From positions 1 to 47,427 of the forward strand of contig LUPK01000017.1 of assembly GCA_001627335.1 (NCBI GenBank): 47,427 bases of DNA, written 5' to 3'. Source of the DNA: Nocardioides sp. REDSEA-S33_B3. GTDB lineage: Bacteria > Actinomycetota > Actinomycetes > Propionibacteriales > Nocardioidaceae. Positions 1-8,640 of this stretch are shown in pieces. The translations under genes and the position numbers were made by a program. Position 1 is the first letter of the stretch, and each line of letters begins with the position of its first letter. The notes below the pieces were generated by a model. It saw only the letters and a program-made list of their open reading frames with translations. It made no database searches and had not been told where the DNA came from.

Positions 1-422
1 TCCCAACCTCAACACCGGCTCTTCGGATCGGCCACTCCGGGGCCCGTCACGCCCCAGCCTAGAACGCCCCTGCCAGCCGTGTCTTGACACAGAGGGGAGA
101 CATGGGCGTGCACAAGGGAAGCGGCCGCGGGGGAGTGCCGGCGCCTGTACCTCTCGCCGTGCCCGGGATGCGACGAGGGCTCCGGCGACGCCGGAGCCCT
201 CGTACTCGAACCTGTTGAGGTCGAGCCCTACGTGCACACGTGACTAAATGTCGTAGTAGTGACTGACTGACCCATGCTGACCTGCGCAGACTCTAGGAGA
301 TCTTGGTTACTTGTACCACGCTTGTAACGGAGGGCGGTTCCTTCTCGGGCGGCGCCGGGTTGGCGTCGTCATCGATGGTTGCACCCCGAGGCGCGAATCT
401 AGTTCGAACAGGGTGTCCGCCA
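1..422. other. Left-edge intergenic region, no convincing gene
   Basis: About 420 bases lie before the first supported gene. The stretch holds a strong hairpin at 173-203 (listed separately) and a TTGACA hexamer at 84-89 with no clear partner -10 box. A 38-codon reading frame at 102-218 follows a purine-rich GAGGGGAG, but it runs through the hairpin and encodes an arginine-rich tail with no recognisable similarity, so I do not call it a gene. The region probably contains the 3' flank of a gene lying outside the window. Confidence 0.5.
173..203. terminator. Perfect 15-bp inverted repeat, probable terminator
   Basis: ACGAGGGCTCCGGCG at 173-187 is repeated as its exact reverse complement at 189-203, with one base between the arms. 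There is no T-run on either side, which is common for actinobacterial terminators. It may serve a gene left of the window or the leftward TetR gene that ends at 423, though 220 bases separate it from the latter. Confidence 0.55.
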
Positions 423-968
423 TCAGAAGGCGGCACCTACGTAGCGTTCGATCAGTTCTCGCTCGGTGGTGGGGTCGTCCACGGGCCAAGTGATCATGCT
501 GAGTACGACTCGAATGAGCCATTCGGCGCCGAGATCGTGTTCTTCGCCGAGGTCCATCAGAGACGCAGCGAGACGGTTCAGCATTTCGGAGTGGGTGAAG
601 TAGGTGTCGTCGAAAGCCGGGGGTGACTTGACGAACTCAGCCAGGGTGCGGTCGCTGCGAATCGCTTGGACTCCGGCAAGGATCGACTCGATGACCAGTT
701 GTTTGCCCTGCATCCCGCGAGTCTGCGTTCGCACCTGTTCGACCACGGTAGTCGCGGCTAGGCCTACCAGTGTGTCCACAAGGCTGCGCTTGTTGCCCAC
801 GAACCGGTAGACGGTCGCGCGTGAGCACCCTGCTCTGCGGGCGACCTCTTCCAAGCTGAACGTCTTGGGACCGCGCTCGCGCAGGACGTCGCTGCCGGCT
901 GCGTAGATGCGTTCCAGGGCGGCTTCCCTTCGACTGCCAGGAATGAGCCATGCGTCGGAATCTGGCAT
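423..968 (-). CDS. TetR/AcrR-family transcriptional regulator
   Basis: This encodes a 181-residue TetR-type repressor. The N-terminal helix-turn-helix is clear at roughly residues 25-60, with the family pattern FSLEEVARRAGCSRATVYRF followed by a lysine-rich N-K-R-S segment. The C-terminal half is the variable ligand-binding part. I chose the ATG at 968, which has a weak AGGG eight bases upstream, over an in-frame GTG at 1004 because that GTG lies inside a perfect palindrome (998-1012) that looks like the operator. The gene is divergent from the cytochrome P450 at 1191, so autorepression plus control of that P450 is the natural reading. The ligand cannot be told from the sequence. The family is secure; the target is inferred. 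Confidence 0.9.
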   Translation of the reverse strand: MPDSDAWLIPGSRREAALERIYAAGSDVLRERGPKTFSLEEVARRAGCSRATVYRFVGNKRSLVDTLVGLAATTVVEQVRTQTRGMQGKQLVIESILAGVQAIRSDRTLAEFVKSPPAFDDTYFTHSEMLNRLAASLMDLGEEHDLGAEWLIRVVLSMITWPVDDPTTERELIERYVGAAF

Positions 969-997
969 TTTGTACCCTGACGTTACTGAGCGATTTA

Positions 998-1012
998 GTC
1001 TCACGGTGAGAC
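998..1012. promoter_or_regulatory. 15-bp palindrome, candidate TetR operator
   Basis: GTCTCACGGTGAGAC is a perfect palindrome (7-bp arms, one central base) 30 bases upstream of the tetR start. Its right half, GTGAGACG, matches the CTGAGACG elements found three times between here and the P450 start at seven of eight positions. Size and position suit a TetR-dimer operator. No binding evidence is available. Confidence 0.55.
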
Positions 1013-1080
1013 GATTGTAAGGCTAGCGAAGACCCCGGTCCCGGGCGGCCTGGTGGCCTCCAAGAGGCGGCGCGCTTGGT

Positions 1081-1180
1081 CTGAGACGGCCTCCCGATGA
1101 CTCGTCCCCGCCAGGCGTCTCAGTCATTCAAGAGGCCTTGTGGGTGCACGTCTCCGCGGTTGAGGATTGCTCCTGAGACG
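1081..1180. promoter_or_regulatory. Three CTGAGACG elements upstream of the P450
   Basis: CTGAGACG occurs at 1081-1088, inverted as CGTCTCAG at 1116-1123, and again at 1173-1180, where it abuts the P450 ribosome-binding site GGAGG at 1180-1184. With the palindrome at 998-1012 this makes four related half-sites or sites in 185 bases between divergent genes. The arrangement suggests cooperative repressor binding across the P450 promoter. This is inference from repetition and position alone. Confidence 0.4.
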
Positions 1181-1190
1181 GAGGATCGTG

Positions 1191-2489
1191 ATGACAACCC
1201 GCACACGCACAGACGGTGCCCCTGACCTGTTCAAGGTGGTCGGCACTGCAGCATGGCTGAACTTCGAGGGTGCCGCGCGCACCGTGATCCGCGGCCGTCG
1301 CGGCTGGGTGGGGGCGGTCAATACCGACTACGATCCCTTGGATCCACGGACGGCGGCCCAGCCGCATGCGGCGTATCGACGCCTTCATGAGACGGGGCGG
1401 GTGCACTACAACCCGCGTCGGGCCATGTGGGTCCTCTCGCGCCTCGACGACGTCCGCGCCACACTGAGAGCCACCGACAAGGTGACCAGCAGTCAGGGGG
1501 TCACCCGGTTACGGATCCAGGCGCCGCTCGTCGTCCTCACTGACGGCGAGGAGCACGCCCGGCTACGCAAGCAGATACAGCCCATGTTCACCACAGGTGC
1601 GATGGCCTCCTGGCGCGCGATGGCGGAGAAGCTGGCCTCCGAGATGGTCGACGAACTCGTGCGTGCTCCCGGCTCGGACGTGATGACGACACTGGCCACT
1701 CCGCTACCGATGAGCCTGATCGCTCACATCATGGGTGTCTCCGATGGCGACTTCGACGACTTCCGCCGATGGTCGGAGACGACGGTGCGCATCATGGACG
1801 CGAATGCGACGCCGCTGGGCATCCGGCACGCACGAGATGCCGCGACAGGCCTGGCGTCCCTGCGGCGGTACTTCACCGAGCAGTTCGACGCTGGGAGGAT
1901 TCGGGAGTCTGACTCGGCTCTCGGTCGACTCATGAACCACAGTGAGAACGGTGCTCTCACCGGCAACGACCTGTTCATGATCGCGATGCTGCTCCTCGTG
2001 GCTGGTAACGAGACCACGACGAACCTGCTGGGCGGGATGTTCGAGACGTTTGCTCGCAATCCGGAGGAGTACGACCGCGTTCGACAGGATCCTGGTCTGG
2101 TCCCGATGGCGATCGAGGAACACCTGCGGTTCTCCAGCCCCATCCAGAATCTGTACCGCTACACGCGCGCTGACTACGACATCGCCGGTGTCACCATCCC
2201 GCGAGGGTCCAGGGTGTTGCTGTCCTTCGGTGCTGCGAATCGGGACCCCGAGGCGTTCGAGGAGCCCGACACCTATCGGGCTGACCGCAACCCCAGGATG
2301 CACGTCGGGTTCGGGCACGGCGCACACCTGTGCGTCGGAGCACCGCTCGCTCGGATGGAGGCCCATGTCGTGCTCACCGAGCTCCTCGGTCGCGTCTCGA
2401 GGATCGAGCTGTCCGGTGACCCGACATGGTCGACCAACAGCTCGTTGCGCGGGCCCACCAGACTCCCCGTTCGACTGGTCACCACGTGA
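1191..2489 (+). CDS. Cytochrome P450 (bacterial class I, stand-alone)
   Basis: This is a 432-residue soluble haem monooxygenase, a normal length for a bacterial class I P450. The I-helix oxygen-activation motif reads AGNETTT, the K-helix ExxR is present as EEHLR, and the haem-thiolate loop reads FGHGAHLCVG with the axial cysteine at residue 381. The ATG at 1191 is preceded by GGAGG with six bases spacing; an upstream in-frame TTG at 1167 has no such site. No redox partner is directly attached, so the ferredoxin and reductase of the CYP153 operon at 3716-6661 are the obvious electron donors. It faces a TetR gene across shared repeat elements. The substrate is unknown; context suggests an alkyl or lipid-like compound. 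Confidence 0.93.
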   Translation: MTTRTRTDGAPDLFKVVGTAAWLNFEGAARTVIRGRRGWVGAVNTDYDPLDPRTAAQPHAAYRRLHETGRVHYNPRRAMWVLSRLDDVRATLRATDKVTSSQGVTRLRIQAPLVVLTDGEEHARLRKQIQPMFTTGAMASWRAMAEKLASEMVDELVRAPGSDVMTTLATPLPMSLIAHIMGVSDGDFDDFRRWSETTVRIMDANATPLGIRHARDAATGLASLRRYFTEQFDAGRIRESDSALGRLMNHSENGALTGNDLFMIAMLLLVAGNETTTNLLGGMFETFARNPEEYDRVRQDPGLVPMAIEEHLRFSSPIQNLYRYTRADYDIAGVTIPRGSRVLLSFGAANRDPEAFEEPDTYRADRNPRMHVGFGHGAHLCVGAPLARMEAHVVLTELLGRVSRIELSGDPTWSTNSSLRGPTRLPVRLVTT

Positions 2490-2558
2490 TGCGCCTCGCC
2501 TGTCGCCGCTTCGCGGATAGCCCGCTCCGGTCGTAGACGTGGCGCCGAGTGCGCCGAG

Positions 2559-3611
2559 CTAAGGGCGGCCGCTCCCGCTCAGGACGGCCGACCCCCCTGG
2601 TCCGAGGCGCCCCACGTTGCGGAACTCGCTCGGCGACTGCCCGGTCCAGCGCTTGAAGGCGTGGGAGAAGTTCCCAGGATCGCCATAGCCGAGATCGACC
2701 GCGATCTGACTGATCGTCAGGGAGTGGTCGAGAAGCAGCACGATGGCTCTCTCGCGCAGCAGGGACTGTCGGACCTGACGGAATGTCGTGCCCTCGTCCT
2801 CGAGCCGTCTCTTCATGGTGCTGGTGGAGACGTCGAGGAGTGCGGCGATGTCCCGGCTGCTCGACCGTCCTGGGTCCTGCTCGAGCAGTCGTCGCACCCG
2901 CTCCGTCACGCTGGTGGCACTGGTACTGCGGTCGAGCATGCGGCGCAGCTCGGCGATGGCCAAGCCGTAGGCGACCGGGTCCGGGAACCGGCAGCGGACA
3001 CGAAGGGCCTCGGCCGGCACGTCGATGAAGGACGTGTGCGCGTCGAAGTCCAACCGTTCGCTCATCAGGTCGGTGCGAGTCTCCACAACTCCGGGGGCAG
3101 GCCATGCCAGCTGCAACGTCACCCCTGGTAGCGGGCCGGCCAGCAGGTCGAGTAGTCGAAGCAGCGCCGCACCACCGTAGGTGATGACCAGGCAGTCGAG
3201 ATCGGGATCGCCGGTCTGACCGCTCAGCCCCACTGTCAAGCCGTGCTCGCCCGGGTGGAAGTGAGGGCGAAGAGCGCCGGAGATCACGGGCAGATACCCC
3301 AGCAACTGGAAGATCTCGTCCACCGAGCCAGCGCTGACCAAGGGCAGGCTCAGCGGGCCGAACGAGGTCAGCTGGGCCTTCTCGGCGAAAGCGAGCCCGA
3401 GGTAGGTAGCACCGTCGGGGTCGAGGTCCGGGTAGACCTCGCGGAACCATCGGATGGGCACTTGCCGGTCGCGCTGTACCAGTTCGACCTCCGAAGTGCC
3501 CTGGAGTTCGATGATCCGACGGAAGTGCGCGACGGCGCTGGGCTCAAGCGCGTCGCTGTTGAGGAGCTGGACGAACGCCAGCGGAGGCACGCCGGGTTCG
3601 GGAACTCTCAC
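2559..3611 (-). CDS. AraC-family regulator with arabinose-binding-like N-domain
   Basis: This 350-residue regulator has an N-terminal sensor domain of the Arabinose_bd type over about residues 1-210 and a C-terminal AraC double helix-turn-helix at roughly 250-335. The latter ends in the classic second-HTH pattern LGYGDPGNFSHAFKRWTG. The GTG start at 3611 sits behind a full AGGAGGT (3615-3621); longer upstream reading has no such signal. It is transcribed away from the ferredoxin-CYP153 operon across a 104-base gap. AraC-type activators next to CYP153 operons are known in other alkane-degrading actinobacteria such as Dietzia, so the likely role is induction of the operon by alkane or an oxidation product. 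That assignment is inference from context. Confidence 0.9.
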   Translation of the reverse strand: MRVPEPGVPPLAFVQLLNSDALEPSAVAHFRRIIELQGTSEVELVQRDRQVPIRWFREVYPDLDPDGATYLGLAFAEKAQLTSFGPLSLPLVSAGSVDEIFQLLGYLPVISGALRPHFHPGEHGLTVGLSGQTGDPDLDCLVITYGGAALLRLLDLLAGPLPGVTLQLAWPAPGVVETRTDLMSERLDFDAHTSFIDVPAEALRVRCRFPDPVAYGLAIAELRRMLDRSTSATSVTERVRRLLEQDPGRSSSRDIAALLDVSTSTMKRRLEDEGTTFRQVRQSLLRERAIVLLLDHSLTISQIAVDLGYGDPGNFSHAFKRWTGQSPSEFRNVGRLGPGGSAVLSGSGRP

Positions 3612-3633
3612 TGCACCTCCTGAGCCGAAATCA

Positions 3634-3643
3634 CAATATATTG
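3634..3643. promoter_or_regulatory. AT-rich palindrome in the AraC/ferredoxin divergent promoter
   Basis: CAATATATTG is a perfect 10-bp palindrome in an otherwise GC-rich sequence, 24 bases upstream of the araC-type GTG and 73 bases upstream of the ferredoxin ATG. A TTGACG -35-like hexamer overlaps its right end (3641-3646), but I see no good -10 at the right spacing. It is a plausible regulator site or melting region for the divergent promoters. Confidence 0.35.
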
Positions 3644-3715
3644 ACGTAGGTGACCATAGCCACAGCCTGACGGGGAGACACAGGATTGAGGGCCGGTCTA
3701 CCAAGGAGTTTCTTC

Positions 3716-4036
3716 ATGTCCGTTGTCACCTTCATCTCCCACGACGGGGAGAAGCACGAGACACCGCTGGAAGAGGGTGTCTCGCTGATGCAGGTCGCCG
3801 TCGACAACATGGTTCCTGGAATCGACGGGGACTGCGGCGGCGAAGCCGCCTGCGGTACGTGCCACGTGGTCGTCGAGGACGGATGGATCGACCAGGTCGG
3901 CCGTTCGGGTCCCGTGGAGGAAGAGATGCTCGCCATGAACCCCGAGCGCGAGCCGAATTCCCGGTTGTCGTGCCAGATGCGGTTGAGCGACAGCCTGGAC
4001 GGCCTCGTCGTCCGGCTCCCCGAGTTCCAGCTGTGA
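3716..4036 (+). CDS. [2Fe-2S] ferredoxin (adrenodoxin/putidaredoxin type)
   Basis: This 106-residue ferredoxin carries the cluster ligands Cys40, Cys46, Cys49 and Cys86 in the C-x5-C-x2-C ... C arrangement (CGGEAACGTC and LSCQM) of the ferredoxins that feed bacterial class I P450s. The ATG at 3716 has AAGGAG at 3703-3708; an in-frame start 30 bases earlier lacks a site and would add an unneeded tail. The gene is first in the operon and ends 22 bases before the CYP153 gene. It should shuttle single electrons from the FAD reductase at 5456 to the CYP153 and possibly to the stand-alone P450 at 1191. Family assignment is secure. Confidence 0.94.
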   Translation: MSVVTFISHDGEKHETPLEEGVSLMQVAVDNMVPGIDGDCGGEAACGTCHVVVEDGWIDQVGRSGPVEEEMLAMNPEREPNSRLSCQMRLSDSLDGLVVRLPEFQL

Positions 4037-4058
4037 CTGTCGAGAGGAACATCGCACC

Positions 4059-5459
4059 ATGACGACCCTGACCACCGTGACCGACGCCATGACCGAGCGA
4101 GCTCAGTCCATCGTCCCCATGAGCATGCAGATCCGCGGGGCGCACCTGTACGACCGGGCGCGTCGCTTCGTGACCCGTACCAACGGGCAGAAGATCTTCG
4201 TCGAGAAGCCGATCCCCCCCGTGGAGGAGGTTGCCCTGGTCGACATCGACCTGAGCAACCCGTTCCTCTATCGGCAGGGCAAGTGGCAGTCGTACTTCGA
4301 GCGGGTGCGCAACGAGGCTCCCGTCCACTTCCAGGCCAACAGCCCGTTCGGTCCCTTCTGGTCGGTCACCCGCCACGCTGACATCATCGCGGTCGACAAG
4401 GACCATGAGACGTTCTCGGCTGAGCCGTTCATCATCATCGGCGAGCCGCCGCGGTTCATGGATGTCGCCATGTTCATCGCCATGGACCCGCCCAAGCACG
4501 ACCGGCAGCGCGCCGCCGTCCAGGGCGTCGTGGCTCCGAAGAACCTGCGCGAGATGGAGAGCCTGATCCGCTCGCGGGTCCAAGAGGTGCTGGACGACCT
4601 CCCGATCGGTGAGCCCTTCAACTGGGTCGACCGCGTCTCCATCGAGCTGACTGCGCGGATGTTGGCGACACTGCTGGACTTCCCCTACGAGCAGCGCCGC
4701 AAGCTCGTCGAGTGGTCGGACCTGGCCAGCTCCATGGAGCAGGCCAACGGCGGCCCCTCGGACAACGACGAGGTGTTCCGCGGATTCGTCGACGCAGCGC
4801 AGGGGCTGAGTGCTCTGTGGCGCGACAAGGAGGCGCGGCTGGCGGGGGGAGAAGAGCCTGGCTTCGACCTGATCACGATGCTGCAGCGCAACGAGGACAC
4901 CAAGGACCTCATCGATCGTCCCATGGAGTTCCTGGGCAACCTCGTCCTGCTCATCGTGGGTGGCAACGACACGACGCGGAACTCCATGAGCGGTGGGATC
5001 CTCGCCATGAACCGGTTCCCGGACCAGTTCGAGAAGCTCAAGGCCAACCCGGACCTCATCCCCAATGCGGTCTCGGAGATCATCCGGTGGCAGACACCTC
5101 TGGCCTACATGCGGCGGGTCGCCAAGAAGGACACGGTGCTCAACGGACAGTTCATCCGCAAGGGCGACAAGGTCGTCATGTGGTACGCCTCGGGCAACCG
5201 TGACGAGCGAGTCTTCGACCGGCCCGACGACCTGATCATCGACCGCAGCAACGCACGCAACCACATCTCCTTCGGCTTCGGAGTCCACCGCTGCATGGGC
5301 AACCGGCTGGCGGAGATGCAGCTCAAGATCCTCTGGGAGGAGCTGCTGCCGCGCTTCGAGAAGATCGAGGTCGTCGAAGAGCCTGAGTACGTCCAGTCCA
5401 ACTTCGTGCGCGGCATCAGCAGGCTGATGGTCACCCTGACGCCGAAGACCCAGGCGTGA
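4059..5459 (+). CDS. CYP153-family alkane hydroxylase (cytochrome P450)
   Basis: This 466-residue P450 matches what I know of CYP153A alkane terminal hydroxylases along its length. Characteristic blocks are FSAEPFIIIG, FIAMDPPKHD, VVAPKNLREMESLIRSR, the I-helix VGGNDTTRNSMSGG (residues 300-313), QTPLAYMRRVAKKD, and the haem loop FGFGVHRCMGNRLAE with Cys412. The family inserts oxygen at the terminal carbon of medium-chain alkanes and related alkyl or alicyclic compounds. A GAGAGGA lies 12 bases before the ATG. It is flanked by its ferredoxin (22-base gap) and its reductase (4-base overlap), as in other CYP153 operons. The family call is strong; chain-length preference cannot be read from the sequence. 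Confidence 0.95.
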   Translation: MTTLTTVTDAMTERAQSIVPMSMQIRGAHLYDRARRFVTRTNGQKIFVEKPIPPVEEVALVDIDLSNPFLYRQGKWQSYFERVRNEAPVHFQANSPFGPFWSVTRHADIIAVDKDHETFSAEPFIIIGEPPRFMDVAMFIAMDPPKHDRQRAAVQGVVAPKNLREMESLIRSRVQEVLDDLPIGEPFNWVDRVSIELTARMLATLLDFPYEQRRKLVEWSDLASSMEQANGGPSDNDEVFRGFVDAAQGLSALWRDKEARLAGGEEPGFDLITMLQRNEDTKDLIDRPMEFLGNLVLLIVGGNDTTRNSMSGGILAMNRFPDQFEKLKANPDLIPNAVSEIIRWQTPLAYMRRVAKKDTVLNGQFIRKGDKVVMWYASGNRDERVFDRPDDLIIDRSNARNHISFGFGVHRCMGNRLAEMQLKILWEELLPRFEKIEVVEEPEYVQSNFVRGISRLMVTLTPKTQA

Positions 5460-6661
5460 CCGAGGGGAGGGCGCTGGTCGTTGGCGCCAGCCACGCCGGT
5501 GTCCAGGTGGCCGCCGGCCTGCGGCAGCAGGGCTGGTCAGGAGAGGTCGTCGTGGTCGGCGACGAGCCAGCGCTGCCCTACCACCGTCCTCCCCTCTCCA
5601 AGGCCTACCTCGCCGGCACGAGCAGCCTGCAAGACCTCGCTCTGCGCAAGGCGGAGTTCTACGCCAAGCACGACATCCGCCTGGTGCAGTCGACGGTCAC
5701 GCAGGTCGATCGTGCCGCGCAGCAGGTGGGGCTGAACGACGGCACCACGATGGGCTACACCCATCTCGCCCTGTGCACGGGTGGCCGGGTGCGCACCCTG
5801 GACGTGTCCGGTATCGACCTGCCCGGGGTGTTCTACCTTCGGACCTTCGCAGACGTCGAGTCGATCCGGGCCTTGGCGGCTTCCGGCAGCCACGCCGTCA
5901 TCGTGGGCGGCGGGTACGTCGGCTTGGAGACAGCCGCGTCCCTGCGCGCTCTCGGCCTGGACGTGACAGTCCTGGAGGCCGCCGAGCGCGTGCTCGAGCG
6001 GGTCACAGCACCCGAGGTCTCGGCGTTCTACGAGCGGGTCCACCGCGACGCCGGCGTCGTGATCCGGACGGGCGCCCAGGTCAGCGCCATGGCCGGCGAC
6101 CAACGCGTGCGTGAGGTGGTCCTGCGGGGTGGTGAGCGGATCCCGGCCGATCTCGTCGTCGTCGGGGTGGGCTTGGTTCCCAACACCGAGCTGGCAGCCG
6201 AGGCTGGCCTGTACGTCGAGAACGGGATCGTGATCGACGACCTGGCTCGCACCAGCGACCCCCGCATTGTCGCCGCCGGCGACTGTGCCAGTCACCGGAT
6301 GGCTCGCTACGACCGCCTCGTGAGGTTGGAGTCCGTGCCCAGCGCCGGGGAGCAGGCGAAGACGGCCGCCGCGACACTGTGCGGCAAGGAGAGGCCGATC
6401 GCAGCGCTGCCTTGGTTCTGGTCCGACCAGTACGACCTCAAGCTGCAGATCGCGGGGTTGAATCTCGGCTACGACGAGCTTGTGCTGAGCGGCGACCCCT
6501 CTCGAGATCGCGACTTCACCTGCTACTACCTCCAGCAGGGACGGCTACTGGCCGCGGACTGCGTGAACCGACCGCGGGACTTCCTGAAGGCCAAGCAGCT
6601 GATCAGCCAGGGCCTCGGGGTCGACCGAGCCCAGCTCGAATCTGCCGCGGCCGCATCCTGA
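5456..6661 (+). CDS. NAD(P)H-dependent ferredoxin reductase (putidaredoxin-reductase type)
   Basis: This 401-residue FAD flavoprotein belongs to the putidaredoxin/rhodocoxin reductase group. The N-terminal FAD motif is the variant VVGASHAGVQ. The NAD(P)-binding motif VGGGYVGLE is at about 150-158. The second FAD contact AAGDCASH, with its conserved Asp, follows near 280. It starts with GTG inside the CYP153 stop (GTGA, 4-nt overlap), so translation is coupled. It supplies electrons from NAD(P)H to the ferredoxin encoded two genes upstream, completing a three-component class I system. Length is normal and no key residue appears to be missing. Confidence 0.94.
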   Translation: MTEGRALVVGASHAGVQVAAGLRQQGWSGEVVVVGDEPALPYHRPPLSKAYLAGTSSLQDLALRKAEFYAKHDIRLVQSTVTQVDRAAQQVGLNDGTTMGYTHLALCTGGRVRTLDVSGIDLPGVFYLRTFADVESIRALAASGSHAVIVGGGYVGLETAASLRALGLDVTVLEAAERVLERVTAPEVSAFYERVHRDAGVVIRTGAQVSAMAGDQRVREVVLRGGERIPADLVVVGVGLVPNTELAAEAGLYVENGIVIDDLARTSDPRIVAAGDCASHRMARYDRLVRLESVPSAGEQAKTAAATLCGKERPIAALPWFWSDQYDLKLQIAGLNLGYDELVLSGDPSRDRDFTCYYLQQGRLLAADCVNRPRDFLKAKQLISQGLGVDRAQLESAAAAS

Positions 6662-6755
6662 CGACCCCTGTCCCCCGTCTTCCGGGTCCACCCGACGCGC
6701 TGGCCGACCGGCCGCGTCCCTGCCCCCGAACAGCTTCGATACCCAAGGAACCCCC

Positions 6756-8384
6756 ATGCAGAGCACCATGATGAACGTCCCCCTCACCACCGCCGCTATC
6801 CTGCGGCACGGTTCGCGCGTGCACCCCACGGCCCGTGTCCGGACGATGCAGCCGGACGGCTCGGTCAAGGTCGGCACCTTCGCGGACGTCGCTCGCCGCT
6901 CGGCGCAGCTGGCTCAAGCCCTGCGCGACTGCGGCGTCACGGGCGACGAGCGGGTGGCGACCCTGATGTGGAACAACCAGGAGCACGTCGAGGCGTACTG
7001 TGCAGTGCCCTCGATGGGCGCGGTCCTGCACACTCTCAATCCCCGCTTGACCCCTGAGCAGCTGATCTACATCGCCAACCATGCCGACGACCGGGTGGTC
7101 ATCGTCGACGGCACGCTGGCTCCCCTTCTGGGGGCGGTCCTGCCGCACCTCGCCGGAGTGCGCACGGTCGTGGTGACGGGCGCCGTCGACCTGGCGCCAC
7201 TGCAGCGTGAGGGCCTCAACGTGGTGGCCTACGAGGAGTTCATCGCCGGCCGGCCGGAGACGTTCGACTGGCCGGAGCTCGACGAGTTCTCGGCCGCGGC
7301 CATGTGCTACACCTCTGGCACGACGGGCAACCCCAAGGGCGTTGCCTACAGCCACCGCTCGACGTACCTGCACTCGATGGCGGCATGTGCCGCCGACGGG
7401 CTGAGTGTTACCGGTGACGACGCGATCCTGGCAATCGTCCCGATGTTCCACGCCAACGCCTGGGGTCTGGTCTACGCAGCGCTGATCGCTGGAGCGGATC
7501 TGGTCATGCCTGACAGGTTCCTCCAGGCGGAGCCGTTGGTCCGCCTCATCGCCAGCGAGCGCCCCACGATCGCCGGCGCGGTGCCGACGATCTGGAACGA
7601 CGTGCTCCACTACCTCGAGGCCAACCCCGGGTCTGACATCTCCTCGCTGGGGCTGGTGGCGTGCGGGGGGTCGGCTGTGCCGCTGCACCTGATGCAGATC
7701 TTCCAGGAGAAGTACGGCGTGCAGATCGTGCAGGCATGGGGGATGACCGAGACCTCGCCGCTGGCTGCCATCGCCCGGCCTCCGGCGTCGGTGAGCGAAG
7801 AGGAGCACTGGACGCTGCGCGCCTCCCAGGGCAGGCCCGTCGCGGGCGTCGAGCTGCGGCTGGTGGACGACGAGGGCAACGAGGTACCGCACGACGGTGA
7901 GTCGGTCGGGGAGATCCAGGTGCGCGGTCCGTGGATCACCGGGGCGTACGTCGGCGGTGAGGAGACGGACAAGTTCGACAACGGGTGGCTGCGGACCGGG
8001 GACGTCGGTCGCATGGACGATCGCAGCTTCATCACCCTGACCGACCGCACCAAGGACGTCATCAAGTCAGGCGGGGAGTGGATCTCGTCGGTGGAGCTCG
8101 AGCTGCTGCTCGCCGGTCACCCCGCCGTGCTGGAGGCAACAGTCATCGGTGTGCCGGACGAGAAGTGGCAGGAGCGCCCTCTCGCGGTGATCGTGACGCG
8201 GGAGGGCGCCGACGTGACCCCCTCGCAGCTGAGGGACTTCCTGGACGGCAAGGTGGCCAAGTGGTGGCTGCCCGAGCGGTGGTGCTTCGTGCCCGAGGTC
8301 CCCAAGACCTCGGTTGGTAAGTTCGACAAGAAGGTGCTCCGTGCCCAGCACGCAGCCGGCGCCCTCACGGTCGTGGATATCTGA
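6756..8384 (+). CDS. Acyl-CoA synthetase, AlkK-like medium/long-chain
   Basis: This 542-residue AMP-forming ligase activates fatty acids to acyl-CoA through an acyl-adenylate. The P-loop-like motif YTSGTTGNPKG is at residues 185-195, the adenylate motif around WGMTETSPL near 330, the GWLRTGDVGRMD hinge region near 410, and the C-terminal lysine region KTSVGKFDKK near 520. The overall pattern resembles AlkK of alkane-degradation clusters. AAGGA precedes the ATG. It lies 94 bases after the reductase, in the same direction, and is probably co-transcribed. Chemically it fits the step after alkane, alcohol, aldehyde and acid, preparing the chain for beta-oxidation. Chain length is not determined. 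Confidence 0.92.
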   Translation: MQSTMMNVPLTTAAILRHGSRVHPTARVRTMQPDGSVKVGTFADVARRSAQLAQALRDCGVTGDERVATLMWNNQEHVEAYCAVPSMGAVLHTLNPRLTPEQLIYIANHADDRVVIVDGTLAPLLGAVLPHLAGVRTVVVTGAVDLAPLQREGLNVVAYEEFIAGRPETFDWPELDEFSAAAMCYTSGTTGNPKGVAYSHRSTYLHSMAACAADGLSVTGDDAILAIVPMFHANAWGLVYAALIAGADLVMPDRFLQAEPLVRLIASERPTIAGAVPTIWNDVLHYLEANPGSDISSLGLVACGGSAVPLHLMQIFQEKYGVQIVQAWGMTETSPLAAIARPPASVSEEEHWTLRASQGRPVAGVELRLVDDEGNEVPHDGESVGEIQVRGPWITGAYVGGEETDKFDNGWLRTGDVGRMDDRSFITLTDRTKDVIKSGGEWISSVELELLLAGHPAVLEATVIGVPDEKWQERPLAVIVTREGADVTPSQLRDFLDGKVAKWWLPERWCFVPEVPKTSVGKFDKKVLRAQHAAGALTVVDI

Positions 8385-8604
8385 ACTGCACCCCCTTGGC
8401 GGCGAGATCTACGCGAACGTGAATGCGCGGGCGGCCGTCCCCACTCACGCAGCAAGGGTCTCGGCGACAGATCAGGGCGCTAGCACTGCCGTCAACACCA
8501 AGCAGCCACGACCACGGTCTGCCCCGGGTCTACTCATCGCTGCTGTCCTGGAGGCCGCGTGAGTGAAGCCCATGAGCGCAGGCACCCCGGAGGGCCATGA
8601 CTCG

Positions 8605-8640
8605 GTTGGCCGTGACGATAATCCCGGTCACGGCGCCAAC
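8605..8640. terminator. Hairpin between convergent acyl-CoA synthetase and PucR genes
   Basis: GTTGGCCGTGAC at 8605-8616 can pair with GTCACGGCGCCAAC at 8627-8640, with a 2-base bulge and a 10-base loop. It overlaps the last codons of the leftward pucR-type gene and lies about 220 bases past the rightward synthetase stop. It may terminate either transcript. There is no T-run. The rest of 8385-8627 shows nothing I recognise. Confidence 0.35.

Noticed and set aside
102..218. 38-codon frame after a GAGGGGAG at the left edge
   Set aside because: It runs through a perfect terminator-like hairpin, is arginine-rich by composition, and resembles nothing I know.
3732..5288. Long open frame of 518 codons on the minus strand
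   Set aside because: It is antisense to the ferredoxin and CYP153 genes; its Asp/His/Val-rich sequence is what the GC-rich third codon positions of those genes produce.
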